Source: Pleomorphomonas sp. NRK KF1
GTDB lineage: Bacteria; Pseudomonadota; Alphaproteobacteria; Rhizobiales; Pleomorphomonadaceae
Reading direction: 5' to 3'
Length of the DNA stretch: 64,000 nucleotides
Assembly: GCF_023721755.1 (NCBI RefSeq)
Contig: NZ_JAMDLH010000008.1
Span: forward strand, 62,001 to 126,000
The notes under the pieces: generated by a model
The model's input: only the letters and a program-made list of their open reading frames with translations
What the model was told of the DNA's origin: nothing
Databases searched by the model: none
Translations under genes and position numbers: made by a program
In this document: positions 1 to 7,347 of the stretch, one piece after another
Numbering within the stretch: position 1 is the stretch's first letter
How the letters are laid out: the number at the start of each line of letters is the position of its first letter

Positions 1-453
1 AGTACGCGCGATGCATGACCCGTCTCTTCGTCACCTCGTTGGACGGCGGGACCAAAGAAAGCGAGCATATGTTGCTGGCTGTGCGTTCGTCAGAACTCGC
101 ACATGCTAAACTGCCATCCGTTTGGCGGATTGATCTTGGGCTACTTGGCGCCATCCGTTGCCTTCTTGCCGACAGTTCGTAACGGCGCTGCTCATGAGTG
201 CGAATAGATCCAAAGAAGCCGCGGTTCCACCTAGATACCAATAAAGACGTTATAGGTCGCGATGCCTCGAGCAAGGGTGGGGCTATGTTCTGAGCTTGGG
301 TCAGTTGCTGATCTTGATCTGGCTTGATATCCAATCTGAACTAACCGTTGTTCACCGCTGTGTCCAAACTTCCCTCTTGAGCTGCCTTACGGATAGCGAT
401 TAGGCAGCGCGCACCTTTCACGCTAAGGTCGTGCGCAAGCTTTTGGAGGCTTT
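1..453. other. No gene recognised at the left edge
   Basis: I see no open reading frame of useful length and no RNA gene here. The stretch looks less GC-rich than the genes to its right. A short string near 117-138 (TGCCAT, then TTGGCGGATTGA) also occurs, without a 4-base insert, in the promoter region of the RES-Xre pair near 26537-26554, so this may be decayed toxin-antitoxin flank. That link is weak. Confidence 0.4.
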
Positions 454-717
454 ATGCCCCACGCCAAGCAGACAAAAGACGGGCTGACCAAGTTTCAGCG
501 CTACCGGCAGCAAAAGCAGCGCCGGGGCATGAAGCAGTTGCGGATTTGGGTGCCCGATCCTAACCGGCCGGAGTTCGCTGTCGAGGCTAGGCGGCAGGGA
601 CTCATCCTAAGCGGGCGGGCCGAGGAGGCCGAGGCGCTGGGCTTTATCGGCGCTGCGTTTGAGTGGGGGGACGATCAGGCCCAACGCTCTACAGGCCAAG
701 CTCACAGATCCCGATAG
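454..717 (+). CDS. Orphan MazE-like antitoxin (DUF3018 family)
   Basis: An 87-residue protein of the DUF3018 antitoxin MazE type. The diagnostic stretch is RGMKQLRIWVPDPNRPEF (about residues 25-42), followed by an acidic C-terminal region reaching FEWGDD. A GGAGG ribosome site lies about 6 bases before the ATG. In the intact homologue at 31297-31521 the protein ends at WGEE and its stop overlaps the mazF start as ATGA. At the equivalent point here (674-677) the sequence reads ATCA, so stop and toxin start are both gone. The frame then runs on for about 17 unrelated residues into the 3' end of the convergent AbrB-type gene. No MazF reading frame follows. It is probably a surviving antitoxin from a deleted pair; whether it still folds or binds DNA is unknown. 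Confidence 0.7.
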   Translation: MPHAKQTKDGLTKFQRYRQQKQRRGMKQLRIWVPDPNRPEFAVEARRQGLILSGRAEEAEALGFIGAAFEWGDDQAQRSTGQAHRSR

Positions 718-917
718 GCAATTCGGTCTGCGTCGCTATCCCATTCGTTGAATGTCTCGAATGGAGCTTTGGCACCCGTGTCCGGACCTTTGCGCAGCGT
801 CACCCCGTCGCCCTCGATGCTGTAGGAAATCTCGTCGCCTGCGCGAAGACGCAGGGCTTGTCGGACTGGCAGCGGTATCGTCGTCTGGCCCTTGGCCGTC
901 AGCTTGCTTGTGATCAT
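702..917 (-). CDS. Orphan AbrB/PrlF-type antitoxin
   Basis: A 71-residue SpoVT/AbrB swapped-hairpin protein beginning MITSKLTAKGQTTIPLPVRQ, the classic AbrB DNA-binding strand-turn motif. Its C-terminus contains PFETFNEWDSDADRIAY, typical of antitoxins that partner PemK/MazF-like or PIN toxins. The start at 917 gives the usual short AbrB length; upstream in-frame codons have no family support. Its 3' end overlaps the 3' end of the MazE-like gene by 16 bases in convergent orientation, so the toxin expected directly downstream is missing. DNA binding is inferred from the family. Confidence 0.75.
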   Translation of the reverse strand: MITSKLTAKGQTTIPLPVRQALRLRAGDEISYSIEGDGVTLRKGPDTGAKAPFETFNEWDSDADRIAYRDL

Positions 918-1099
918 CGAAACCTCCGACACGGTTTCCACGATTACGCCTGACGGCCCGCCTTTGCGAGCCGTTTGGGTGTTCGGCCTTGCCGACTGAC
1001 GCCCATTGCGCCGCCTTGCCGGTTTCCCGATCGCCCACAAATGGTCCATAAAGGGGCCTCGCGATCCGTTTGTGGATCATGGCGCAACGCGAGGTCCCC

Positions 1100-1720
1100 A
1101 TGCCCTTACCCTTGCAGGCCATCCTCATTTCCGGCACCTCGCATGTCGGCAAGTCGACGCTGGCGGAAAGGCTGGCCGAGCGGCTCGGGTGGGCGGGGTT
1201 GTCGACGGATGGGCTGGGGCGGCATCCGGGGCGGCCGTGGCTCAGTGTGCCGGCACCGGTCCTGGAGTTCTACGAGCGGCTGACGCCCGAGACGATCCAC
1301 TGGTTCCTTGGGGTGCACCACGAGAACATGTGGCGGCAGGTGCGGCCGATGATCGAGGCGGAGCGGGCGGCCGGGCGGCCGTTCGTGCTGGAGGGCGCGG
1401 CGCTGAGGCCGGCGTTCATCGCCCCGCTCCTCTCGGACGAGGTGTTCGGCGTGCTGCTGCACGCGCCCGACGCCTTCCTTGTCGAGCGCATGCGGATGGC
1501 CGCCGCCTATGACACGCGCGGGCCGGCCGAGCGCGTGCCCATCGATGCCTTCATCGACCGCTCGCTGAGGGAGAACGCCGCCCTTCTCGCCGAGGCGCGG
1601 GAGGTGGGGCTGCGGGTGGTCGATGCGTCGGACGAACGGGCGGTGGCGGATCTCTTCGACGAGATCGTGAACCGGGCGACGGTTCTTCCCATCCCCGGCC
1701 CGCTGACCCCGCCTCGGTGA
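1100..1720 (+). CDS. P-loop kinase/ATPase of the 2-phosphoglycerate-kinase-like type
   Basis: A 206-residue soluble P-loop protein. Residues 12-19 read GTSHVGKS, a Walker A loop with the GTSxVGKS form of small-molecule kinases, and VLEGAALRP near the middle resembles the second acidic strand of such folds. I chose the ATG at 1100 because GAGG lies 5 bases upstream; in-frame ATG codons at 1070 and 1079 are possible but lack a ribosome site. It stands alone between the antitoxin remnants and a convergent histidine kinase gene. The substrate cannot be deduced, so kinase is a fold-based call. Confidence 0.7.
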   Translation: MPLPLQAILISGTSHVGKSTLAERLAERLGWAGLSTDGLGRHPGRPWLSVPAPVLEFYERLTPETIHWFLGVHHENMWRQVRPMIEAERAAGRPFVLEGAALRPAFIAPLLSDEVFGVLLHAPDAFLVERMRMAAAYDTRGPAERVPIDAFIDRSLRENAALLAEAREVGLRVVDASDERAVADLFDEIVNRATVLPIPGPLTPPR

Positions 1721-1813
1721 CGTGGCGGTTTTGACTCAGCATAGGCGCGGTTGGACTCCCATGGACTCCCAAGGGGCTTCTCGTGGGGCTCCCTTGCCGG
1801 CCCATCCGTCTCG

Positions 1814-2809
1814 TCACCTCGGGATGACGGCGGAGCCGAAGGGGATGAGGATTTCCGCCTCCAGGCCGTCGGGCGCGTAGGTCTGCTTCACCTCGCCGTG
1901 GTAGATGGCGGTGCGGATCAGCTTGGTGCCGAAGCCGGTGGCGGACGGCGCGACCACCGGCGGCCCGCCGTTTTCCACCCAGGTGATCTGGAGGTAGCCG
2001 CTTGCCGTGTCGGCCTGCCAGCCGATCGACACCTTCCCGCCGGGCACCGACAGCGCGCCATACTTGGCGGCGTTGGTCGCCAGCTCGTGCAGCACCAGGC
2101 CGAGCGAGGTCAGCGCGCTCGACCCCAGGATGACCGGCCCGTCGGGCGTGACGGTCACCGCCTCGGGGTGCTTGGCGTAGGGCGCCAGCACGCGCTCGAT
2201 CAGCGCCGCGAGGTCCGTGGCTTCGTCGCCGATGAAGCCCAGCTCCTGCGCCTCCACCAGCGCTTCGAAGCGGCCGAGGAATTCGTCGCGATACTCGGCC
2301 GCCGTGCGGCCCTCGGTGGTGGCCTGGCGGGCGATGGACCGCGCCACGCTGAGCAAGTTCTTCATGCGGTGCTTGAGCTCGCCGAACAGCATGTCCTTTT
2401 CGGCGTCGTGTTCGGCGCGCTCGGTGATGTCGACGATGGACAGCAGCATGAGGTGGCTGTTGTTGTCGGGGTGGTGCAGCGTTCGCGCCGTCAGCAGCAT
2501 GGTGCGGGGGCCGAGCTTGGGAAAGTCGTGCTCGACGCGGTAGTCGATCACCGCCGTGCTCCGGGGGATCACCTGCTTGAGCAGATGGCGGAGGTCGGCG
2601 ATGTCCCACTGGCCGTTGCCGAGCTCGTAGATCGGCTGGCCGATCGTCTCGTAGCGATCGACCTGGAAGACTTCGAAGAAGGCGCGGCTGGCGCTTTGCA
2701 CGCAAAGTCTTTCGTCCAGAAGCAACATCGGGTCGGCCACGGTGTCGACGATGCCCTGCGCCTGAACATGGCCGGTGCGCAGCAGGCGGTAGAGGTCCTC
2801 CATGTTCAT
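1814..2809 (-). CDS. HWE-family sensor histidine kinase with PAS domain
   Basis: A 331-residue soluble sensor kinase. Residues about 16-130 form a PAS-like domain (VDTVADPMLLLDERL through VDITERAEHD). The phosphoacceptor box is ELKHRMKNLLSVARS with His147. HELATNAAKYGAL (241-253) is the N box, WVE (277-279) is the WxE motif that names the HWE family, and GFGTKLI (292-298) closes the ATP lid. The start at 2809 has GGAGG 9 bases upstream. No transmembrane segment or response regulator is adjacent, so it is an orphan cytoplasmic kinase. In alphaproteobacteria many such kinases act on PhyR and the general stress response, which is a possible but unproven link to the EcfG-like promoters near 61.7 kb. 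Confidence 0.85.
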   Translation of the reverse strand: MNMEDLYRLLRTGHVQAQGIVDTVADPMLLLDERLCVQSASRAFFEVFQVDRYETIGQPIYELGNGQWDIADLRHLLKQVIPRSTAVIDYRVEHDFPKLGPRTMLLTARTLHHPDNNSHLMLLSIVDITERAEHDAEKDMLFGELKHRMKNLLSVARSIARQATTEGRTAAEYRDEFLGRFEALVEAQELGFIGDEATDLAALIERVLAPYAKHPEAVTVTPDGPVILGSSALTSLGLVLHELATNAAKYGALSVPGGKVSIGWQADTASGYLQITWVENGGPPVVAPSATGFGTKLIRTAIYHGEVKQTYAPDGLEAEILIPFGSAVIPR

Positions 2810-3173
2810 GCCGAGCACCTCCTTTGGTGGCCAGGTTGCTGGAGGGATCTCCGAAAAACAGGAAACTGTACTGTTGGTTTTCCCGATATTGGCAAAACGA
2901 CTGGTGCGAGCGCGACATAATCCCTCGCCATAAAGACGCCTGACCTTGCCGGAGGTTCCATGCGGGTGTCGCATTCTTGCCTCATTTGGCACTTGCGAGA
3001 GGCGCGGGCGGGGAGATCAACATCAATCCTGGGTTGCGTCTTGTCGCCGATGGCGGTTCGCCATCTGTGACCGGGCAGGCAACCCTCAAGCGAAGCGCAG
3101 CGCAGCGGGCTTTGATTTTCGGCGCTTGGTGCCGCTTCCGGTCTGGATGGCCTGACTGCTTTCCCTGCGGCGA

Positions 3174-3185
3174 CTACACGTGTAG
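3174..3185. promoter_or_regulatory. Perfect 12-bp palindrome upstream of the PagL-like gene
   Basis: CTACACGTGTAG is a perfect palindrome 51 bases before the ATG of the PagL-like gene, in the otherwise empty 2810-3235 gap. It could be an operator, but only one copy is seen and the binding protein is unknown. Confidence 0.3.
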
Positions 3186-3235
3186 CGTGCTGACGGACGC
3201 GATTCGACCTTCCCTCCGACCCGGAGCCGCCCATC

Positions 3236-3799
3236 ATGCAGCTTGGCCGCCACCGCCTTTTCGCCGTCGCCATGATCCTCGCCGCCGTGGGCGTTCCGCT
3301 GCCGGCCAGCGCCGGCGATGCCGCCAGTCCCGACGCCACCGGCTGGACCGTCTACGGCGGGGTCGGCGCCAGCAATGCCGGGCTGTTCACGGCGGGCGAT
3401 GTCGATGGCGCGCTCGCCAATGTCGAGCTGCGGGCGCCGGCGCTTGACGTGCCGTCCTGGCTGGGCTCGCCCCGGCCGACGCTGGGCGTCGACGTCGCCA
3501 CCGAGCGCGAGGGGATCAGCGACGTCTATGCCGGCCTCACCTTCACCTTCCTCAGGTATGGCGACCTCAGCCTGGAAGGGCAGCTCGGCGGCGCCCTGCA
3601 CGACGCCAAGCTGAGCGGCGATCCCTCCGGCCGCGAGCTGGGCTGCCGGGCGCTGTTCCACCTCGGCCTCGACGTCGACTGGCGCGTGACGGAAAACTGG
3701 TCGGCGCAGCTCTACGCCAGCCACATGTCCAACGCCGACCTTTGCGACGAGAACAACGGCTACGAAAGCGCCGGCTTCCGCCTCGGCTATCATTTCTGA
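3236..3799 (+). CDS. PagL-like lipid A deacylase (acyloxyacyl hydrolase family)
   Basis: A 187-residue outer-membrane beta-barrel protein. Residues 1-26 form a signal peptide ending ASA. The C-terminal part carries YASHMSNADLC and NNGYESAGFRLGYHF, matching the PagL active-site strand. His163 and Ser165 fit the catalytic pair, and Glu177 is 14 residues after the His, the same spacing as the catalytic Glu in PagL. The chain ends with the aromatic residue expected of an outer-membrane barrel. The family removes an ester-linked acyl chain from lipid A at the outer membrane. The gene stands alone; a secreted protein gene follows after 96 bases. Confidence 0.8.
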   Translation: MQLGRHRLFAVAMILAAVGVPLPASAGDAASPDATGWTVYGGVGASNAGLFTAGDVDGALANVELRAPALDVPSWLGSPRPTLGVDVATEREGISDVYAGLTFTFLRYGDLSLEGQLGGALHDAKLSGDPSGRELGCRALFHLGLDVDWRVTENWSAQLYASHMSNADLCDENNGYESAGFRLGYHF

Positions 3800-3895
3800 T
3801 CATCACACCCCGCAGGCACGCGCCGGCAGGCAGCGGGGCGCGGCGGAACAAACGGCCGATTTCCGGGTTGGACCAATTTCATCGGAGGTCCGCCC

Positions 3896-4573
3896 ATGAC
3901 GCACCGCTTCGCTCGCCTTCTGGCTCTTGTTCCCCTGCTTCTGGCTGCGCCGGCCGGCGCGGGAGGCTTGCCGACGGTGCTGCCGGACAGCGGCGCGATC
4001 GCCGACGTCCTCGATGGGCGCGGCGAGGCGAAGGCGCGTCCCCCGGCATCGGCCACCGCCTATCGCACCGCGCCGGAGGCCGGCGCCGAGGCCCGGCGCG
4101 CCTATGCCGAGTGGATGTCGCTCATGAGGAGCGCTCCGAACGGCCGTCGCGTCGCCGCCGCCCTCGGCGACCGCGACCCGGTGCGTGGCTGGGCGAAGAT
4201 CGTTGGCGACGATGGCCTCCACCCCGGAGACATGGCCGACGCGGTGGCCGGCTACTGGCTGCTCAACTGGACCATCGCCAACGGCGCCGACAGCGACCGC
4301 GAAGAGGCCGAGGCGGTGCGCCGGCAGGTGCGGCGGATGATCGTCGCCAGCCCCGGCTTCCAGCGGCTCGACGACGCCGCGCGGCAGCGGCTGTCCGAGG
4401 CGCTGATGCTGGACTTCCTGGTGCTGCATGCCGCCCACGCCGATGCCCTGGCGCGCGGCGACCGCGCCGCCGCCGATCGGCTCGCCAAGGCGGCGGTGGC
4501 CCGCTTCCGCGAGCAACTGGGCGTCGACCTCCGGGCGCTGCGCCTCACCGACGAGGGCTTTGTCCGCAGCTGA
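3896..4573 (+). CDS. Secreted protein of unknown function
   Basis: A 225-residue protein with a clear signal peptide (residues 1-22, hydrophobic core LLALVPLLLAAPAGA). The mature part is helical, with a central DPVRGWAKIVGDDGLHPG motif followed by ADAVAGYWLLNWTIANG. I recall similar spacing in the DUF6683 group but cannot confirm it. No catalytic motif is evident. A GGAGG site precedes the ATG. The gene lies 30 bases before the alpha/beta hydrolase gene and could be cotranscribed with it. Confidence 0.6.
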   Translation: MTHRFARLLALVPLLLAAPAGAGGLPTVLPDSGAIADVLDGRGEAKARPPASATAYRTAPEAGAEARRAYAEWMSLMRSAPNGRRVAAALGDRDPVRGWAKIVGDDGLHPGDMADAVAGYWLLNWTIANGADSDREEAEAVRRQVRRMIVASPGFQRLDDAARQRLSEALMLDFLVLHAAHADALARGDRAAADRLAKAAVARFREQLGVDLRALRLTDEGFVRS

Positions 4574-4603
4574 AGCCGCGCTCCGGAGCAAGGGAAAACG
4601 GCC

Positions 4604-5473
4604 ATGTTCGACGGCTTCACGCTGGAGACGATCAAGCTGCCCGAGGTGAGCCTCAGGGTGCGCCACGGCGGCTCCGGCCCGCCGCTGCTGCTCCTGCACG
4701 GCCACCCGAGGACGCACACCACCTGGCACCGGGTGGCGCCGCTGCTCGCCCGCCGCTTCACGGTGGTCTGCCCCGATCTTCGCGGCTTCGGTCAGTCGTC
4801 GAAACCGCCCGCCCCGGACGATCACGAGTGGTCGTCGAAACGGGCCAAGGCGCGCGACTGCGTCGACCTGATGCGCCACCTCGGCTATTCCGCCTTCCAC
4901 CTCGCCGGCCACGATCGCGGCTCATACACCGCCTTTCGCACCGCCATGGACCATCCGGCCCGGGTGATGAAGCTTGCCGCGCTCGATGGCGTGCCGATCC
5001 TCAATGCGCTGGAGCGTTGCGACGCGCGCTTCGCCGCCCGCTGGTGGCACTGGTTCTTCTACGCCCAGCACGACAAGCCCGAGCAGGCCATTCTCGCCGA
5101 CCCCGACGCCTGGTATGGCGGCTCGCCCGAGGCGATGGGCGCCGACAACTACGCCGACTATCGCGCCGCCATCCACGATCCCGCCACCGTCAGGGGCATG
5201 CTGGGCGACTATCGCGCCGGCCTCTACGTCGATCCGCTGCACGACCTCGACGACCAGGAGGCCGGCCGCAGGCTGCGCTGTCCGGTTCACGTCGTCTGGT
5301 CCAGGAAGGACGACCTCGAAGAGCTCTACGGCGACCTCCTCGCCCTCTGGCAGCCCTGGGTGAAGCTGCCGGTCACAGGCGCCGGCATCGACTGCGGCCA
5401 CCACATGGCCGAGGAGGCGCCGGAGGCGCTGGCGGTCGAACTGGAGGCCTTCTTCATGCGGGCGCCGGAGTAG
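4604..5473 (+). CDS. Haloacetate-dehalogenase-like alpha/beta hydrolase
   Basis: A 289-residue cytoplasmic alpha/beta hydrolase close in pattern to fluoroacetate dehalogenase. The nucleophile elbow is GHDRG with Asp104, the oxyanion motif is HGHPRT (32-37), the second acid is Asp128 in ALDGVP, and the catalytic base is His266 in CGHH. His149-Trp150 match the halide-pocket HW pair. The second carboxylate-binding arginine of true fluoroacetate dehalogenases (nucleophile plus 4) is Tyr108 here. Hydrolysis of an ester, an epoxide or another halo-compound is therefore as likely as fluoroacetate defluorination. The gene ends before a long palindromic repeat that may also stop transcription. Confidence 0.75.
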   Translation: MFDGFTLETIKLPEVSLRVRHGGSGPPLLLLHGHPRTHTTWHRVAPLLARRFTVVCPDLRGFGQSSKPPAPDDHEWSSKRAKARDCVDLMRHLGYSAFHLAGHDRGSYTAFRTAMDHPARVMKLAALDGVPILNALERCDARFAARWWHWFFYAQHDKPEQAILADPDAWYGGSPEAMGADNYADYRAAIHDPATVRGMLGDYRAGLYVDPLHDLDDQEAGRRLRCPVHVVWSRKDDLEELYGDLLALWQPWVKLPVTGAGIDCGHHMAEEAPEALAVELEAFFMRAPE

Positions 5474-5520
5474 GCGGCGGAGCGATCTGGCGCGCGATAC
5501 AGGCCGATCGCCTTACTCGT

Positions 5521-5643
5521 CCTGAGGTCCCCGCCTGCGCGGGGATGACAGAATTATATAAACAAATCATATAGATAACCTGTCATCCCCGCGCAGGCGG
5601 GGACCTCGGGCAGAACAGAGCTCAAGGGACTTATAAGGCTCCC
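5521..5643. repeat. MITE-like palindromic element, copy A
   Basis: Two perfect 27-bp inverted arms, 5524-5550 and 5581-5607, flank an AT-rich 30-base loop; a degenerate outer arm extends right to about 5640 (TTATAAGGCTCC). This is one of five related elements in the window (A-E). It lies between convergent genes and could also fold as a bidirectional terminator. The outer boundary is approximate. Confidence 0.85.
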
Positions 5644-6029
5644 TATCTCCCATCCTCCCAATCCCTCGTCGCCGCCGCCGCCTCCGGCCTGTCGCAGATC
5701 AGGATCAGGCGGTTGTGGTGATCCGAATACTGGGTGAGGATGTTGACGCCCGCCTCCGCCAGCGCCCTCGCGATGACGCCGAGTTGGCCGGGCGTGCCCT
5801 GTTTCAGGCGACGGATCAGCGGGCGGTGTATGGCGATCACGGGAATGCCCGCCGCCTCCGCTGCCGCGCGCGCCGCCTCGCCGTCCCGAAACAGGAAATG
5901 CGCCACGGCGCGGCCACCTTTGGCGAACACGCCGCCGCCCTCGAAGGACACGCCGGCGCGGCCCATGGCCTCGCCGAGATCGGCCAGGGCGCCGGGGCGG
6001 TTGGCGAGATCGAACTCCACGTCAAACAT
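5643..6029 (-). CDS. Tandem ACT-domain protein
   Basis: A 128-residue protein made almost entirely of two ACT-like folds: residues 1-65 (MFDVEFDLANRPGALADLGEAM) and about 72-125 (GQLGVIARALAEAGVNILTQYSD). ACT domains bind small ligands, usually amino acids. With no catalytic domain attached, a ligand-sensing or partner-regulating role is inferred. Its start overlaps the end of the upstream monooxygenase-fold gene by 8 bases, so the two are cotranscribed and probably translationally coupled. Confidence 0.8.
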   Translation of the reverse strand: MFDVEFDLANRPGALADLGEAMGRAGVSFEGGGVFAKGGRAVAHFLFRDGEAARAAAEAAGIPVIAIHRPLIRRLKQGTPGQLGVIARALAEAGVNILTQYSDHHNRLILICDRPEAAAATRDWEDGR

Positions 6030-6390
6030 TCTGTTCCCCGCCGATATGAAACACGCGGCTGTCGGCAGGCGCTTCGGCCCGCTCGGTCATGCCGTAGTCG
6101 CGCAGCACTTCGGCGACGCGCAGGCGATAGCCCGCGAACACGTGGTCGCGGCCGGCGGCTTGCGCCCGGCGGTGCTCGGGGAGGGCGCGCCATTTGGCGA
6201 CGGCCGCCTCGTCGCGCCAGAAGGACAGCGACAGCAGCCGGCCCGGCGTCGTCAGGCTCTGGAACCGCTCGATGGAGAGAAAGCCGTCGATCTCCGCGAG
6301 TAGCGGTCGCAGCTCGGCCGCCCAATCGAGATATTCGCCCTTGGCGTCCGCCGGCACGTCCACTTCAAAAATCACCGCGATCATCGGCAT
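6022..6390 (-). CDS. Antibiotic biosynthesis monooxygenase (ABM) fold protein
   Basis: A 122-residue protein with the ABM dimeric ferredoxin-like fold. Residues 1-85 contain IAVIFEVDVP, a helix ending in GFLSIERFQSLT, then LLSLSFWRDEAAVAKWRALPEHRRAQ, the family signature. Members act on polyketide-like quinols or degrade heme, and many are uncharacterised. It heads a two-gene operon with the ACT protein. It is transcribed away from an ArsR-family regulator 58 bases away, which suggests control by that regulator. Confidence 0.8.
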   Translation of the reverse strand: MPMIAVIFEVDVPADAKGEYLDWAAELRPLLAEIDGFLSIERFQSLTTPGRLLSLSFWRDEAAVAKWRALPEHRRAQAAGRDHVFAGYRLRVAEVLRDYGMTERAEAPADSRVFHIGGEQNV

Positions 6391-6426
6391 CTCCTTTCCG
6401 CCGTCATAGGTGACTGGCGCTCGACG

Positions 6427-6450
6427 ATGGTTCGGCTATCATCGAACCAT
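6427..6450. promoter_or_regulatory. Inverted repeat, likely ArsR-family operator
   Basis: ATGGTTCG (6427-6434) and CGAACCAT (6443-6450) form a perfect 8-bp inverted repeat with an 8-base spacer. It lies in the divergent gap and touches the start codon of the ArsR-type gene. Autoregulation and control of the ABM/ACT operon are inferred from position. Confidence 0.6.
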
Positions 6451-7114
6451 GAGAGAAGGTCCCGACATCGCCCGCATCGCCGCCCTGGTGGCCGACCCGG
6501 TTCGCAGCTCCATGCTGCTGGCACTGATGGACGGCCGGGCGCTGACCGCCACCGAGCTCGCAAGCCTGTCCGGCGTCACCAAGCAGACGGCGAGCGGCCA
6601 TCTCGCCAAGCTGGTCGACGGCGAGGTGCTGGCCGTGGAGGCGCAGGGGCGGCACCGCTATTTCCGCCTGGCAGGCGCGCATGTGGCGGCGCTGATCGAG
6701 GCGCTGATGGTGTTCTCGTCCGACGCGGCGTCGCCGGTGCGTACCGGGCCGAAGGAGCCGGCGCTCAGGAAGGCGCGCGTCTGCTACGATCATCTGGCCG
6801 GCGAAATGGGCGTGGCGCTCTACGACCGGGCGCGCGAGGCCGGCTGGCTGACGGACGATCTCGGCGTGACGGAGGTGGGCTGGTCGCGCTTCTCCGCCAT
6901 CGGCGTGACGCCGGACAGCCTGCCGCGCAGCAACCGCCCGCCGTGCCGCGCCTGCCTCGACTGGAGCCAGCGGAGGCACCACCTTGCCGGGCTGATCGGC
7001 AAGGCGACGCTGGATCGGCTGTTCGCGCTGAGCTGGGCAAGGCGGCTGCCGGCGTCCCGCGTGGTGGCCTTCACGCCGGAGGGCGAGCGGCGGTTCAGGG
7101 AGTGGATCGGGTAG
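6449..7114 (+). CDS. ArsR-family winged-helix transcriptional regulator
   Basis: A 221-residue regulator. Residues about 5-85 are an ArsR/HTH_20 winged helix (ARIAALVADPVRSSMLLALM, then ELASLSGVTKQTASGHLAKL). The longer C-terminal region holds RPPCRACLDWSQRRHHLAGLIG, a pattern of the larger ArsR subgroup whose Cys pair may sense metal or redox state. The ATG at 6449 begins the family match; the upstream in-frame ATG at 6410 would run through the operator. It is divergent from the ABM/ACT operon and ends at palindromic element B. Confidence 0.85.
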   Translation: MREGPDIARIAALVADPVRSSMLLALMDGRALTATELASLSGVTKQTASGHLAKLVDGEVLAVEAQGRHRYFRLAGAHVAALIEALMVFSSDAASPVRTGPKEPALRKARVCYDHLAGEMGVALYDRAREAGWLTDDLGVTEVGWSRFSAIGVTPDSLPRSNRPPCRACLDWSQRRHHLAGLIGKATLDRLFALSWARRLPASRVVAFTPEGERRFREWIG

Positions 7115-7115
7115 G

Positions 7116-7303
7116 GGAGCCCTATATCGGCGTTGCGCTCCATTCTGCCTGAGGTCCTCCTTGAATTCGCGCGCGAATTCAAGCGGCCTTCGCGCAGGAT
7201 GACAGAATTATATAAACAAAACATATAGATAACCTGTCATCCCCGCGAAGGCGGGGACCTCAGTCCGGAAAGGGCAATGAGGGCAATATCGCGCTCCGTC
7301 CCC
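7116..7303. repeat. MITE-like palindromic element, copy B
   Basis: The same family as copy A, with outer ends (CCCTATATCGG on the left, CAATATCGCGC on the right) and a central AT-rich loop (7207-7234). The left arm is interrupted by a self-complementary insert, 7151-7172, reading TTGAATTCGCG and its complement. The right arm (7235-7262) shows what the uninterrupted arm should be. It lies between convergent genes. Confidence 0.8.
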
Positions 7304-7347
7304 CTTACAGCCCGCTCCGCCCGAACCCAACTCGGCGGAATGGTCGC

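Noticed and set aside
663-953. Plus-strand frame crossing the AbrB-type gene
   Set aside because: Antisense to a gene with a clear AbrB motif, and it has no family features.
3742-5574. 610-codon frame overlapping the secreted protein and hydrolase genes
   Set aside because: Arg-rich shadow in the +1 frame of two better-supported genes.
5521-7303. Palindromic elements as a CRISPR array
   Set aside because: Copies are far apart, differ in length, and lack regular spacers or cas genes.
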